DNA from: Micavibrio_A sp964539025
GTDB taxonomy: Bacteria > Pseudomonadota > Alphaproteobacteria > Micavibrionales > Micavibrionaceae
DNA length: 64,000 bases
Assembly (NCBI GenBank): GCA_964539025.1
Contig: CAZIFA010000002.1
Span: 248,001-312,000, forward strand
Direction: 5' to 3'
The notes under the pieces: model-generated
Database searches by the model: none
What the model was told of the DNA's origin: nothing
What the model saw: only the letters and a program-made list of their open reading frames with translations
In this document: one piece after another, positions 15,758 to 24,971 of the stretch
Layout: each line of letters opens with the position of its first letter
How positions within the stretch are numbered: the stretch's first letter is position 1
Made by a program: the position numbers and the translations under genes

Positions 15758-16685
15758 TAAAAGCTGCGGATTTCAGATCAAGGAGCGTTCTTTGCTGCAC
15801 ACGGTCCAGCCGTTCAAAGCCTATCATGTTGGTGATTTCATCACGCGAGGGAATCGATTCTTCGGTCAAAGTGCGCTGTTTTTGCAAAAACAAGATGTAT
15901 ATCCCGGTCGGGGTTTGAATTGGGTTGCTGACCTGGCCTTCTTGCATCGTCATCAAAACCTTGTCCAGTTCGCCGCCAAGCTGGCCCGCCTGAACCCATC
16001 CAAGACTGCCGCCTTTTTCCGCTCCTGCGGCTTTAGAAAATTGCGCCGCAACAGGGCCGAACGGCGCTTTTTTCGCCTGTAGTTCCGATGCCATGCGGCT
16101 GGCAAATTGCTGCACTTCTGCACTGCGTTTGGGATCGTCGAGCGGCAGATAGATTTCAGAAACGAGATATTCGGTCTGTCCAAGTTTGTCCTTCATCCGT
16201 TCAAGACGCATGTTGATGTCGGCGTCGGTCACGTTCACTTTGTTCTTTAGCTTTTCCTTGATCACTTTGTTCCAGGCAAGCTGCGCCCTGATCTGACGCA
16301 GCAGGGTCGATTTTGGAACGCCGCTTTTTTCAAGCCCGTCAACGAACTGTTCAGGCGTATATTTATTCTGTTCGGCGATGATTTTCAGTCCGTCTTGTAC
16401 TTCTTCTTCACTGATTTCGAGTTTATAGCGCGCGGCTTCTTGCAGTTTAAGCTGTTCTTCGACCAGACCATCGACGACCTGCGGCAAAATCTTAGCGCGC
16501 ATATCCTTGCTGTCGGCGATGCCGGAGGAAAGAAGAACGAGCTTGATGCGGTCCGTTACATCGCTCATCGAAATCGCTTCGTCGTTAACGACGGCAGCGA
16601 TACCCGCTTCTTTCGCTACGGCGTTCGTCGATACGACGGCCACCAGAAGAGCAAGAACCAGAATGGAATGTTTTAAAAATATCAT
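15741..16685 (-). CDS. surA: Periplasmic chaperone SurA, single PPIase domain
   Basis: A 314-residue secreted protein with a signal peptide (residues 1-24, ending NAVAKE) and the SurA N-terminal chaperone domain (INVVNDEAIS-like IAAVVNDEAISMSDV). One parvulin-type peptidyl-prolyl isomerase domain follows (VSEIYLPLDD ... GGSLGWVQAGQLGGELDKVL ... ISNPIQTPTGIYIL-like). SurA escorts outer-membrane proteins such as the porin at 48.8 kb to the BAM complex. E. coli SurA has two isomerase domains; the single one here is usual for alphaproteobacteria. It overlaps rsmA. Confidence 0.93.
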   Translation of the reverse strand: MIFLKHSILVLALLVAVVSTNAVAKEAGIAAVVNDEAISMSDVTDRIKLVLLSSGIADSKDMRAKILPQVVDGLVEEQLKLQEAARYKLEISEEEVQDGLKIIAEQNKYTPEQFVDGLEKSGVPKSTLLRQIRAQLAWNKVIKEKLKNKVNVTDADINMRLERMKDKLGQTEYLVSEIYLPLDDPKRSAEVQQFASRMASELQAKKAPFGPVAAQFSKAAGAEKGGSLGWVQAGQLGGELDKVLMTMQEGQVSNPIQTPTGIYILFLQKQRTLTEESIPSRDEITNMIGFERLDRVQQRTLLDLKSAAFIDRRV

Positions 16686-16737
16686 GGATCAATATCCCGT
16701 TTTCACAAAAAATCTATACAAAGCGGCTGTGGCAAAT

Positions 16738-17694
16738 TTATGCCCTTTTCTTGTCACCGAAACGCCCGCCCGGTTTAAAACGGGCCAGATAGGTGGGCAA
16801 AATCACATCCATAGAGGTCGGAGCAATACCAAGATCGGACAGGCATAGCGCGTCATTCGCCACAACCGCATCGGTTTTGAGCGATTCCACCTGATCGGCG
16901 GTTAAGGGCGGCTTGGGTAGAAGGCTCAGCATGCATCCTTTAATCTTGGCAATACCCCACGGCAGAGAAACCAGCATCCGCTTGCGCCCGGTCTGCGCGA
17001 AAAGTTTTTCGTAGATGTCTTTAAAGCTTAAAACTTCCGGGCCGCCGAGTTCATAGATTTTTCCCGCGCTATCAGGCTTGGACAGAGCGACCGTAACGGC
17101 GTCCGCGACATCACCGACATAGACCGGCTGGAATTTTGTTTTGCCGCCGCCGATCAACGGCAGGGCGGGCAACAGTTCGGCCATATGCGCGAACATATTG
17201 AAGAAAGAATCTTCGACACCGAACACGATCGAGGGACGGATGATCGTGGCGCCCGGGAAGTTTTCCATCGCGGCCATTTCGCCGTTGCGTTTTGATTTTC
17301 CGTATTTTGAGTGAGATTCTTCACAACCCAGCGCCGAAATCTGAACGAACCGCCCCACCTTTTCCATGGCGCAGGCCTTAGCGATGGCGCGCGGCAGTTC
17401 GGTGTGTATCCTGATAAAGCTGCTTTTGCCTTTTTCGAACAGGATGCCGACGCAATTAACAACGACATCGCAACCCTTTACCGCCGCGCGAATGCTGGCC
17501 TCATCGCCGTAATGGCACAGGAATGGCACAACCTGCCCGACATTCCCTGCGGTTTTGAGGAAATAGGCGCGTTCCGGGACACGGGTCGCGACCTTGATCG
17601 TATACCCTTGTTTGGCCAGCGCCCGCACGATCTGGCGGCCTATGAAGCCCGTGCCGCCGAAGATGCAGGCCATTTTGTACGAATCTGTTCTCAT
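16738..17694 (-). CDS. NDUFA9-like atypical SDR (complex I associated)
   Basis: A 318-residue extended/atypical SDR with the nucleotide-binding motif IFGGTGFIGRQIV at residues 11-23, NCVGI, and the segment RFVQISALGCEESHSKYGKSKRNGE. This pattern matches the bacterial relatives of the NDUFA9 subunit of respiratory complex I, which bind NADPH and are thought to stabilise the complex rather than catalyse. The protein ends in a basic tail (GDKKRA). It lies 52 bases upstream of surA on the same strand. Substrate, if any, is unknown. Confidence 0.85.
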   Translation of the reverse strand: MRTDSYKMACIFGGTGFIGRQIVRALAKQGYTIKVATRVPERAYFLKTAGNVGQVVPFLCHYGDEASIRAAVKGCDVVVNCVGILFEKGKSSFIRIHTELPRAIAKACAMEKVGRFVQISALGCEESHSKYGKSKRNGEMAAMENFPGATIIRPSIVFGVEDSFFNMFAHMAELLPALPLIGGGKTKFQPVYVGDVADAVTVALSKPDSAGKIYELGGPEVLSFKDIYEKLFAQTGRKRMLVSLPWGIAKIKGCMLSLLPKPPLTADQVESLKTDAVVANDALCLSDLGIAPTSMDVILPTYLARFKPGGRFGDKKRA

Positions 17695-17761
17695 TCTTGC
17701 CTTTTTTATCCTGTATATTTCTAAACATGATTTTTAGCGTGTTTTCTGGCACAATAAAACA

Positions 17762-18808
17762 ATGACTTGTTTTTCCATACAAAAATATTTGCGGATCCTG
17801 CTGGCTTTTGCCCTCATATTCGCATTTTCCGGCCTGCAAGCCGCCATGGCGCAGCCCGAACCGCCTGCCGAGGAAGTCGCCAAGATCAAGGCCCGCGATG
17901 AAGCCCGGAAGATAGCGCGTGAGAAAAAGACCGATGCGCCGATCGTGATAGAGCTTTTTACCGCGTCCGATTGCACCGCCTGTATTTTTGCCGACCGCAT
18001 GCTGTATGACGCCATGAAGGACAAGCAGGTGATTGCCCTTTCCTGTCACATTCAGGATTTCAACCAGATCGCACCGGGCGAAGAATCCGCCGATCGCAGG
18101 CGCAAGAACGATGCGCCTGCGGAATTTATCGGCGAGGACAGCGCCAGCAAGGGCGCGATGGACCCTTGCGTGTTCCGCCAGTGGGCCTATGCATCGAGCA
18201 ATCGCAGTGAAGATGTCACGGTCAATATTCCGACCTTTTACTTCAACGGCTCCGAACGCGTAGATGGCGACGGCCTGGATTATTTCAATATCATGTTCAA
18301 TGCCTATCACTACACGCACAGGAACAAAACGCTTGAGGCCATGATGCGCTGGAAGGACAAGGACACGATCTCCGTCCACCTGCCGCAAAGCAACGCCAAG
18401 GGGGACAAACCCAAAGCCAGCGTCTGGCTCGTACGCTATAAGGATATGGATGTCGAGCGCATGGATGCAGGCATGAATAAGGGGCGCGTCTTACGTTTCA
18501 GCAACATCATCCAGAGCATCACCCATGTCGGCAAATGGCACGGCGATATACGCACGATCGATATCGACGTTGCACCGCCCGAAGGCGGAAAACAGCATGG
18601 CGGCTATGTTATTCTTGTTTCCGAGATGCTGGGTGATCCGTTCTTGGCCGCAGGAAAATTGGTCGACTATCCTGTCGCGGCGGACTTAAAAGACGCCGCC
18701 GAGAAAAAAGCGCGGGCAAAGGCCGCCAGTGAAAACAAGCTTAAGGCTGTGCCGTCTGAAAAGACGTCCGAAGAACTGGCCCCTATCATCAGGCAGCGTG
18801 GCCAGTAA
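17762..18808 (+). CDS. DUF1223 secreted thioredoxin-fold protein
   Basis: A 348-residue protein with a signal peptide (residues 1-30, ending AAMAQP). The mature part begins with IVIELFTASDCTACIFADRM, a thioredoxin-like fold with a CxxC pair Cys71-Thr-Ala-Cys74, as in DUF1223 proteins. Two more cysteines (in ALSCHIQDF and MDPCVFRQW) could form a structural disulfide. DUF1223 proteins are periplasmic and of unclear function. The C-terminal 45 residues are lysine- and alanine-rich. Transcribed divergently from the NDUFA9-like gene, 67 bases apart. Confidence 0.85.
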   Translation: MTCFSIQKYLRILLAFALIFAFSGLQAAMAQPEPPAEEVAKIKARDEARKIAREKKTDAPIVIELFTASDCTACIFADRMLYDAMKDKQVIALSCHIQDFNQIAPGEESADRRRKNDAPAEFIGEDSASKGAMDPCVFRQWAYASSNRSEDVTVNIPTFYFNGSERVDGDGLDYFNIMFNAYHYTHRNKTLEAMMRWKDKDTISVHLPQSNAKGDKPKASVWLVRYKDMDVERMDAGMNKGRVLRFSNIIQSITHVGKWHGDIRTIDIDVAPPEGGKQHGGYVILVSEMLGDPFLAAGKLVDYPVAADLKDAAEKKARAKAASENKLKAVPSEKTSEELAPIIRQRGQ

Positions 18809-18810
18809 AC

Positions 18811-21027
18811 CTACTCTTCCGCTTTTGTGATAAAGCTGTCCATGAGCCGCATGATGCCACCTTTTTCAAAAGCGATGTCGAGCTTGCGCCCGTCCATATT
18901 AACGATGGTGCCACACCCAAATTTTTCGTGCACTACTTTATCGCCGCGGGAATAACCTGCAGCGTTTTGCACGGGCGCAGAAGATGATGGCGGTGTAACA
19001 CGGCGCGCTGCGAATTGTTCACCGAATCCTGATGAATCCCAATGCTGTGAGCGACCCGTGTTGCCGTATAGGCCCGTATCGGCCTGAATTTCGATATGTT
19101 CTTGCGGCAATTCATCAACAAAGCGCGAAGGAATCGCGTTTATCCAGTTGCCGTACATGCGGCGATTGGCCGCGTGGGAAATATACGATCTTTCCCGCGC
19201 GCGCGTGATTCCAACGTAAGCAAGGCGACGTTCTTCTTCGAGGCCCTTCAAACCGTTTTCATCCATCGAGCGTTGCGAAGGAAACAACCCCTCTTCCCAG
19301 CCCGGCAGGAATACACATTTGAATTCCAGACCTTTCGCGCCGTGCAATGTCATGATCGATACTTGCGCGGTGTTGGCATCGTTATTTTGTGCTTCCATCA
19401 CCAATGAGACATGTTCTAAAAATTCTTGCAGCGTCTCGAACTCTTCCATCCCGGCGACAAGTTCTTTTAAGTTTTCAAGACGGCCGGGGCTTTCGGGGGA
19501 TTTGTCGGCCTGCCACATCGCGGTATAGCCGCTTTCATCCAGAATCGTTCCCGCCAACGTCGAATGATGCGTGTTTAATACCATCCCGCGCCAGCGTTCG
19601 AAATCATCGACCAGTTTCATGATCGTTGATTTGACTTTGGGCTTGAGTTCTTCGGTTTGGGTGAGGTCACGCAGCGCGTCGTAGAGCGACATGTTTTTGC
19701 TGCGGGCATGGGTGTTAAGCACTTGTACCGTCGTATCGCCGATGCCGCGCTTGGGCGTATTGATAATCCGCTCCAACGCAAGATCATCGTCCTTTTGATT
19801 GACGACACGTAGGTACGCCAACGCATCGCGGATTTCCATCCGTTCATAAAAGCGCGGACCACCGATGACGCGGTAAGGCAATCCCAATTGGATAAAACGT
19901 TCTTCAAATTCACGCGTCTGGAACCCGGCGCGGACCAGAACGGCGATATCATCAAGCCCGTATTTCTTGTTTTGCAGCGATTCGATTTCTTCGCCAACCC
20001 AACGTGCTTCCGCCTCACCGTCCCATAACCCACGCACCTTGATCTTTTCGCCATCGCCTTCGGAGGTGAAAAGTTCTTTACCCAGTCTTCCTTCATTGTG
20101 CGAAATCACGGCGTTCGCGGCGGACAAAATATGTCCCGTGCTACGGTAATTTTCTTCAAGTCGAACGATAACCGCGCCCGGAAAGTCTTTTTCGAATCTC
20201 AAAATATTATCGACTTCTGCCCCGCGCCAGCCGTAGATCGACTGATCATCATCGCCGACGCAGCAGATATTGTATGATTTATTCGTTAGAAGCCGTAGCC
20301 ACTGATACTGCGCGACGTTGGTGTCCTGATATTCATCGACGAGAACATATTTAAAACGGCGATGGTAGTCCTCTTGTACATCTTTATTACGTGGGTCTTT
20401 TAAAATCGTAATCATGTGCAGGAGCAGATCGCCGAAATCAGCAGCGTTGAGTGTTTTCAATCTCTGTTGATATTGATGATAAATGGAAAGTAGCTTGCCG
20501 TTGGCAATATCGCCCGCCTCATGCGGCGCGACGCTAGATGGGGAGAGGCCCTTATCCTTCCAGCTAGAAATTTTATCGGCGAGCAATTTCGCGGGCCATT
20601 TTTTGGTGTCTATATTTTCGGCTTCCATTAATTGTTTGATGAGACGCACCTGATCATCCTGATCCAGAATGGTGAACCCTGATTGTAACCCCACAAGATC
20701 GGCATGACGTCGCAGCATCCGCGCCGCCAGCGCATGGAATGTTCCGAGCCACCAGCCTTCCACAGGCGCGCCGCCCATAAGTGTGCTTACCCGGTGTTTC
20801 ATTTCCTGCGCGGCTTTGTTGGTAAAAGTGACCGCGAGAATTTGCCCGGGAAACGCGCGATTGGTGCGCAAAAGATAGGCAAGGCGCGAAGTCAGAACGC
20901 GCGTTTTACCCGTACCAGCGCCAGCCAGAACCAGCACAGGCCCTTCGGTTGCTTCTACGGCCTGACGCTGGGCGGGGTTGAGAGAATCCAGATAATCGGG
21001 ATGGTGTGGGACGGGCGCATTTTGCAT
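18811..21027 (-). CDS. uvrD: UvrD/PcrA-type DNA helicase
   Basis: A 738-residue superfamily 1A 3'-5' helicase that acts in nucleotide-excision and mismatch repair and removes RecA from DNA. Motifs are complete: LNPAQRQAV, Walker A AGAGTGKT (35-42), Walker B VDEYQDTN, SIYGWRGAE, LEENYRST, TLHGAKGLEF, and VGITRARE. The C-terminal 50 residues (GDKVVHEKFGCGTIV) form the Tudor-like domain of PcrA/UvrD that contacts RNA polymerase. Convergent with the DUF1223 gene, two bases apart. pcrA is an equally valid name. Confidence 0.95.
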   Translation of the reverse strand: MQNAPVPHHPDYLDSLNPAQRQAVEATEGPVLVLAGAGTGKTRVLTSRLAYLLRTNRAFPGQILAVTFTNKAAQEMKHRVSTLMGGAPVEGWWLGTFHALAARMLRRHADLVGLQSGFTILDQDDQVRLIKQLMEAENIDTKKWPAKLLADKISSWKDKGLSPSSVAPHEAGDIANGKLLSIYHQYQQRLKTLNAADFGDLLLHMITILKDPRNKDVQEDYHRRFKYVLVDEYQDTNVAQYQWLRLLTNKSYNICCVGDDDQSIYGWRGAEVDNILRFEKDFPGAVIVRLEENYRSTGHILSAANAVISHNEGRLGKELFTSEGDGEKIKVRGLWDGEAEARWVGEEIESLQNKKYGLDDIAVLVRAGFQTREFEERFIQLGLPYRVIGGPRFYERMEIRDALAYLRVVNQKDDDLALERIINTPKRGIGDTTVQVLNTHARSKNMSLYDALRDLTQTEELKPKVKSTIMKLVDDFERWRGMVLNTHHSTLAGTILDESGYTAMWQADKSPESPGRLENLKELVAGMEEFETLQEFLEHVSLVMEAQNNDANTAQVSIMTLHGAKGLEFKCVFLPGWEEGLFPSQRSMDENGLKGLEEERRLAYVGITRARERSYISHAANRRMYGNWINAIPSRFVDELPQEHIEIQADTGLYGNTGRSQHWDSSGFGEQFAARRVTPPSSSAPVQNAAGYSRGDKVVHEKFGCGTIVNMDGRKLDIAFEKGGIMRLMDSFITKAEE

Positions 21028-21082
21028 GCAATAGAGATAGCTCGCCCGCCCTTATACGGCAAGGTTTATATAGACTACATAT

Positions 21083-21263
21083 CCGTCATCCCGGCGAAAG
21101 CCGGGACCCATGGGATGTTTGTCTAGATTCTTTTTTTAAACGCAGAGATCGCAGAGGGAACACAGAGATACGCAGAGTTTCATTTAAAAGTCTCTGTCTA
21201 TCTCTGCGCGCTCTGTAGTTTTAATAAGTATTCTATGGGTCCCGGCTTTCGCCGGGATGACGG
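21083..21263. repeat. 181-bp intergenic repeat with perfect 29-bp terminal inverted repeats
   Basis: Left arm 21083-21111 and right arm 21235-21263 are perfect reverse complements over 29 bases. Each arm is itself a hairpin (CCCGGC-GAAA-GCCGGG), the GTCATCCCGGCGAAAGCCGG motif scattered through many proteobacterial genomes. Between them lies a second, imperfect inverted repeat made of iterated CGCAGAG/CACAGAG units (21139-21177) facing TCTCTG/CTCTGCG units (21191-21220). There is no coding capacity. It sits between the uvrD start and the alaX stop and looks like a non-autonomous repeat element or two nested ones. Confidence 0.85.
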
Positions 21264-21270
21264 CGGCTAT

Positions 21271-21990
21271 TTATTCCGCAAAAACCAGTGAAATACGGCG
21301 GTTTTGCTTGCCCTTGTTTTCGATCTTGGCAATCGTCACGGGACCGATTTCGGCTGTCGATTTCACATGCGTGCCACCGCAAGGTTGCAGATCGACTGTG
21401 TTTTCTTTCGTGCCGATACGAACAAGGCGAATACGCCCACCACCTGAAGGGGGTTTGACCGACATGGTGCGGATCAGTTGCGGATTGGCGTCCAGCTCCG
21501 CATCGGTGATCCATTCGGTGGAAACCGGATGATCTTGTTTGATCAAATCATTTAGCTTTTGTGTCAGCACATCTTTATCGACGGAATCCGCGCTGATGTT
21601 GAAATCGAGACGGCTTTTATCGGCGCCGACCGATCCACCCGTGACATCGCCTTCGATCAATGAACAGAGCAAATGCATGCAGGTGTGCATGCGCATATAT
21701 TTGTAGCGCGTGTCCCAATCGATCTGGCCTTGCACCTTATCGCCGACATTCAAAGACGGGGCGCCTTCACCCAGCACATGCCAGACATCTTCATGACTTT
21801 CGCCCTTTTTGGTCGTGACGACGGGGATATTCTGGTTGGCAATAACGAGCACGCCCGTATCGCCGGGCTGTCCCCCCGAAGTCGCATAGAAAATCGTTTT
21901 ATCGAACTGCACGCCGTTTTCACCGACGGCCGTGACCTGCGCTTCGAATTCCTTGCAGTACGGGTCTTCTAAAAACAATTTGGCGGTCAT
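21271..21990 (-). CDS. Alanyl-tRNA editing protein, AlaX type
   Basis: A 239-residue stand-alone homologue of the AlaRS editing domain. It deacylates Ser- or Gly-tRNA(Ala). The zinc site is clear: His102 and His106 in MHTCMHLL and Cys204/His208 in CGGTHV. An N-terminal beta-barrel region with FYATSGGQPGDTG is present, so it is of the AlaX-M type. It lies nine bases downstream of mntR on the same strand. Confidence 0.92.
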   Translation of the reverse strand: MTAKLFLEDPYCKEFEAQVTAVGENGVQFDKTIFYATSGGQPGDTGVLVIANQNIPVVTTKKGESHEDVWHVLGEGAPSLNVGDKVQGQIDWDTRYKYMRMHTCMHLLCSLIEGDVTGGSVGADKSRLDFNISADSVDKDVLTQKLNDLIKQDHPVSTEWITDAELDANPQLIRTMSVKPPSGGGRIRLVRIGTKENTVDLQPCGGTHVKSTAEIGPVTIAKIENKGKQNRRISLVFAE

Positions 21991-21999
21991 GCGCGGCTC

Positions 22000-22437
22000 C
22001 TATTTCTTTTTCTTGGCAAAAGCAGCAAACGCTTTGAGGGTTTCAGCACTGATATGGTGTTCGACCCCTTCGGCGTCCAGTTCCGCCGTGCGGGCGGACA
22101 CGCCAATACTCTTTAAAAAGCCGACAACAATTTCGTGACGGGATTTACAGCTTTCGGCGAGTTTCTGGCCAGCGGGCGTCAAAAACAAGGATCGGTACTT
22201 TTCATTGGTGACCAGCCCTTCCTTGTTCAGGCGGCCTACGATTTTGTTCACGGTGGCATGGGTGACGCCAAAAGCGGCGGCCAAATCGACCACGCGGGCT
22301 TCCCCGCGCTCCTCGATCAGATCGGCGATCATCTCGACATAATCCTCGGCCGTTTCGGTTTGATGCGCTTCGCGCACCTGTTCGAACGCCATAGAGCGCA
22401 CTTCTTTGCGCAGATTTTTGACCGATGATGTCGTCAT
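22000..22437 (-). CDS. mntR: Manganese-responsive regulator MntR
   Basis: A 145-residue DtxR-family repressor. The winged helix is at about residues 50-90 (ARVVDLAAAFGVTHATVNKI), and metal ligands fit the family: Asp and Glu in EDYVEMI, His in SRHEIV, and Glu/His in DAEGVEHH. It binds Mn(II) and represses manganese uptake. It is divergent from mntH, with a double palindrome between them. A later ATG at 22392 (MAFEQVREAH) is an alternative start. It lacks the SH3-like third domain of DtxR, as expected for MntR. Confidence 0.93.
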   Translation of the reverse strand: MTTSSVKNLRKEVRSMAFEQVREAHQTETAEDYVEMIADLIEERGEARVVDLAAAFGVTHATVNKIVGRLNKEGLVTNEKYRSLFLTPAGQKLAESCKSRHEIVVGFLKSIGVSARTAELDAEGVEHHISAETLKAFAAFAKKKK

Positions 22438-22493
22438 GGGGGTAATTTTTGAGCCTTTTTGCGAGTTTTGTCAATTTGATCGTATCTAATGTG

Positions 22494-22526
22494 TAGCCTT
22501 GGCTAACTTTTTTGTTGCCATGGCTA
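22494..22526 (+). promoter_or_regulatory. Double MntR operator before mntH
   Basis: Two related palindromes lie in the mntR-mntH gap: TAGCCTTGGCTA at 22494-22505 and TTGCCATGGCTA at 22515-22526. Their starts are 21 bases apart, two helical turns, so two MntR dimers would bind the same face of the DNA. The second site ends 26 bases before the proposed mntH start at 22553. The assignment is by position and symmetry. Confidence 0.65.
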
Positions 22527-22552
22527 CATTTTGATGAGTAGACTGCCGCCCC

Positions 22553-23902
22553 ATGACCCCAGAAGCTTTTAAATCATATTTAAGTCAGGGATGGCAGCGC
22601 GAGCGCGGCGAAGCCTCAATGTCCGATGTCCATGCCTCCATCCAGGTCAAAAAAGGATGGGGCGTGTTCCGCAAATTCATGGCCTTCTTCGGCCCCGGAT
22701 ATCTCGTCGCCGTCGGTTATATGGACCCCGGCAACTGGGCGACTTCATTGGCGGGCGGCGCGCAGTTCGGCTACACGCTGCTGGCTGTTTCGCTAATTTC
22801 CAACCTTATGGCGATTTTGCTGCAATCCTTATGCGCACGCCTTGGCATCGCCAGCGGGCGTGACCTTGCCCAAGCCTGCCGCGACGCCTATTCCAAACCG
22901 GTTTCCTTCGTGTTGTGGGTGCTGGCAGAACTGGCGGTGTGCGCAACGGACCTTGCCGAAGTCATAGGCACGGCGATAGGCCTCTACCTTCTCTTCCATA
23001 TACCGATGGAAATCGGCGTCATTATCACCGCATTCGACGTGTTCCTCGTTCTGGCGTTCCAGCGCCTTGGTTTCCGCTGGATCGAAGCCTTCATCATCAC
23101 CTTGCTGATCGTCATCTTCGTCTGTTTCGGCATTCAGATGTGGCTGGCACAGCCCGATGTCGCCGCGATCTTCGGCGGGTTTGTTCCATCCACAGAAATC
23201 ATCACCAATCCCGCGATGCTCTATATCGCGCTCGGCATTATCGGTGCGACCGTGATGCCGCACAATCTCTACCTCCATTCCGCCATCGTGCAGACCCGGG
23301 CTGTAGGCGATTCCGAAGGCGAAAAGCGCGAGGCCATCAAATTCGCGACCATCGATTCCACCATCGCGCTGATGTTGGCATTGTTCATCAACGCATCTAT
23401 CCTGATTCTGGCCGCAGCCGCCTTCCACGCGCACGGCCATACCGATGTTGTAGAATTGAACGATGCGCACAAGCTTTTGATCCCGACGCTGGGTGCGATT
23501 GCCGCGCCGTTGTTCGCCATAGCCCTTCTATGCTGCGGTTTGAATTCGACGGTCACGGCAACACTCGCGGGCCAGATCGTGATGGAAGGTTTCATCAACA
23601 TCAAGATCCAGCCCTGGATGCGAAGGCTGATCACGCGCCTGATCGCCATCGTTCCGGCCATTATCGTCACGGTGTTGTACGGCGATTCCGGCACGGCGAA
23701 ACTTTTGATCGCATCGCAGGTCATTCTCTCACTGCAACTGCCCTTCGCTGTCGTGCCCTTAGTGTTATTCACGATGGACCGTAAGAAACTCGGCAATCTC
23801 GTCGCCCCGAATTGGGTGTCCGCGCTGGCCGGATTGATTGCGACAATTCTGATTGTCCTGAACATCAAGATGCTCTGGGACGTTACGACAGCAGCAATAT
23901 AA
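22553..23902 (+). CDS. mntH: Nramp manganese transporter MntH
   Basis: A 449-residue Nramp-family proton-coupled divalent metal importer with about eleven membrane helices. Helix 1 carries the metal-binding VGYMDPGNWATS, and helix 6 the matching MPHNLYLHSAIV; both are intact. Placement next to mntR and its operator indicates Mn(II) import as the main role. Starts at 22553 or, internally, 22619 (MSDVHAS) are possible; the stretch before FRKFMAFFGPGYL varies in the family. Inner membrane. Confidence 0.95.
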   Translation: MTPEAFKSYLSQGWQRERGEASMSDVHASIQVKKGWGVFRKFMAFFGPGYLVAVGYMDPGNWATSLAGGAQFGYTLLAVSLISNLMAILLQSLCARLGIASGRDLAQACRDAYSKPVSFVLWVLAELAVCATDLAEVIGTAIGLYLLFHIPMEIGVIITAFDVFLVLAFQRLGFRWIEAFIITLLIVIFVCFGIQMWLAQPDVAAIFGGFVPSTEIITNPAMLYIALGIIGATVMPHNLYLHSAIVQTRAVGDSEGEKREAIKFATIDSTIALMLALFINASILILAAAAFHAHGHTDVVELNDAHKLLIPTLGAIAAPLFAIALLCCGLNSTVTATLAGQIVMEGFINIKIQPWMRRLITRLIAIVPAIIVTVLYGDSGTAKLLIASQVILSLQLPFAVVPLVLFTMDRKKLGNLVAPNWVSALAGLIATILIVLNIKMLWDVTTAAI

Positions 23903-23909
23903 GGGAAAT

Positions 23910-24971
23910 TTATTTCTTGGCGGCGTTGGCGCGTTCGTGCGGTGTCGGCGCGGCGGCAACCTGGTTACGGCCGTTATGTTTGGCCGTATAAAGCGCGGCA
24001 TCGGCGCGTGAAATCAAATCTTCCACGCTTTCATTGGCATAGAATTGCGCAACGCCCACCGACATGGTGATGCGACCTAAAAGCTCGCCCGTGGAACGGT
24101 TGATGACTTCCTTGTTCGCCAGCGCCTTGCGCAGAGATTCTGCGACCAGCGTGCCGTGATCCAGATTGGTTTCGGGCAGAATGATAACGAATTCTTCGCC
24201 GCCGTAGCGTGAGGCGATGTCTTTTCCTTTGATGCCATCGGTCAGCGTGCGCGCAACAAGGCGCAACACCTGATCGCCGACCTGGTGTCCGTAATTGTCG
24301 TTGAAGGTCTTGAAATGGTCGATATCCATCATCAGGAGCGTAAATATCTTACCGGATGCGTTGCATTCCTTGGCCAAGTTCGCAATCTGCTCATCGAATG
24401 ACTTACGATTCGAAAGGCTGGTCAGGCCGTCAGTCATTGCTTCATGGCGAACGCGGTCAAGGTCGCGCTTCAACTCTTCCATCGCAACAGCAGAGCGATC
24501 TAACTGCGCCGACAATTTTTTATTGTGTTCCATCATCTTGTTGGTATCGGCAACGACACTCTTCAAAACGATTTGCATTTCTTCTGGCGTTTTAACGGCA
24601 GCGACGCGCTTGCTGACGCCTGTCAATGTCGTGCTGTATTCCGATGTTGCTTCCTTGACATTGCTCATCAGGCCGGACACGTCCTGCAAGGTTGCATGAA
24701 TCTGATCAGAGGCGCGGTTATACGCTTCCTGTTGTTTCTTTTCCGATAAGAATTGTTCGTGGAACGCGCGGCAATCCATGCTGGTCAGTTTGCCCTTTGC
24801 CTTGATGACGGCATCCATCGCTTTTTTCAGTTCGGCATGCGCGTGCGAATAATAAGCGTACCAGACCTCGAAATTGATCGGGTCCTGCGGAATGCCGTCC
24901 CTTTGCATGCGGGCGATTGCTTCGCTCGCCATGTTCTTGGCCAGATCAATATCGTGATCATATTGCAGCAT
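23910..24971 (-). CDS. Diguanylate cyclase, GGDEF domain
   Basis: A 353-residue soluble protein. Residues 175-340 are a GGDEF domain with DGLTSLSNRKSFDEQI, MMDIDHFKTFNDNYGH and the active-site GGEEF at 257-261, so c-di-GMP synthesis is expected. The product-inhibition site normally reads RxxD a few residues before; here it is KGKD (248-251), with Lys replacing Arg, so feedback inhibition may be weak. The N-terminal 170 residues are helical and coiled-coil-like and resemble the sensor-less N-terminus of other alphaproteobacterial cyclases. Convergent with mntH. Confidence 0.92.
   Translation of the reverse strand: MLQYDHDIDLAKNMASEAIARMQRDGIPQDPINFEVWYAYYSHAHAELKKAMDAVIKAKGKLTSMDCRAFHEQFLSEKKQQEAYNRASDQIHATLQDVSGLMSNVKEATSEYSTTLTGVSKRVAAVKTPEEMQIVLKSVVADTNKMMEHNKKLSAQLDRSAVAMEELKRDLDRVRHEAMTDGLTSLSNRKSFDEQIANLAKECNASGKIFTLLMMDIDHFKTFNDNYGHQVGDQVLRLVARTLTDGIKGKDIASRYGGEEFVIILPETNLDHGTLVAESLRKALANKEVINRSTGELLGRITMSVGVAQFYANESVEDLISRADAALYTAKHNGRNQVAAAPTPHERANAAKK

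Noticed and set aside
17501..18388. A 295-codon leftward frame across the DUF1223 gene and the end of the NDUFA9-like gene.
   Set aside because: It is antisense to the DUF1223 gene and then shares the DNA of the NDUFA9-like gene in another phase; the two real genes have clear family motifs.
22915..23784. A 289-codon second frame within mntH, and a 213-codon frame antisense to it.
   Set aside because: Both are shadows of the GC-biased codon use of mntH; arginine/histidine-rich composition without protein-like character.
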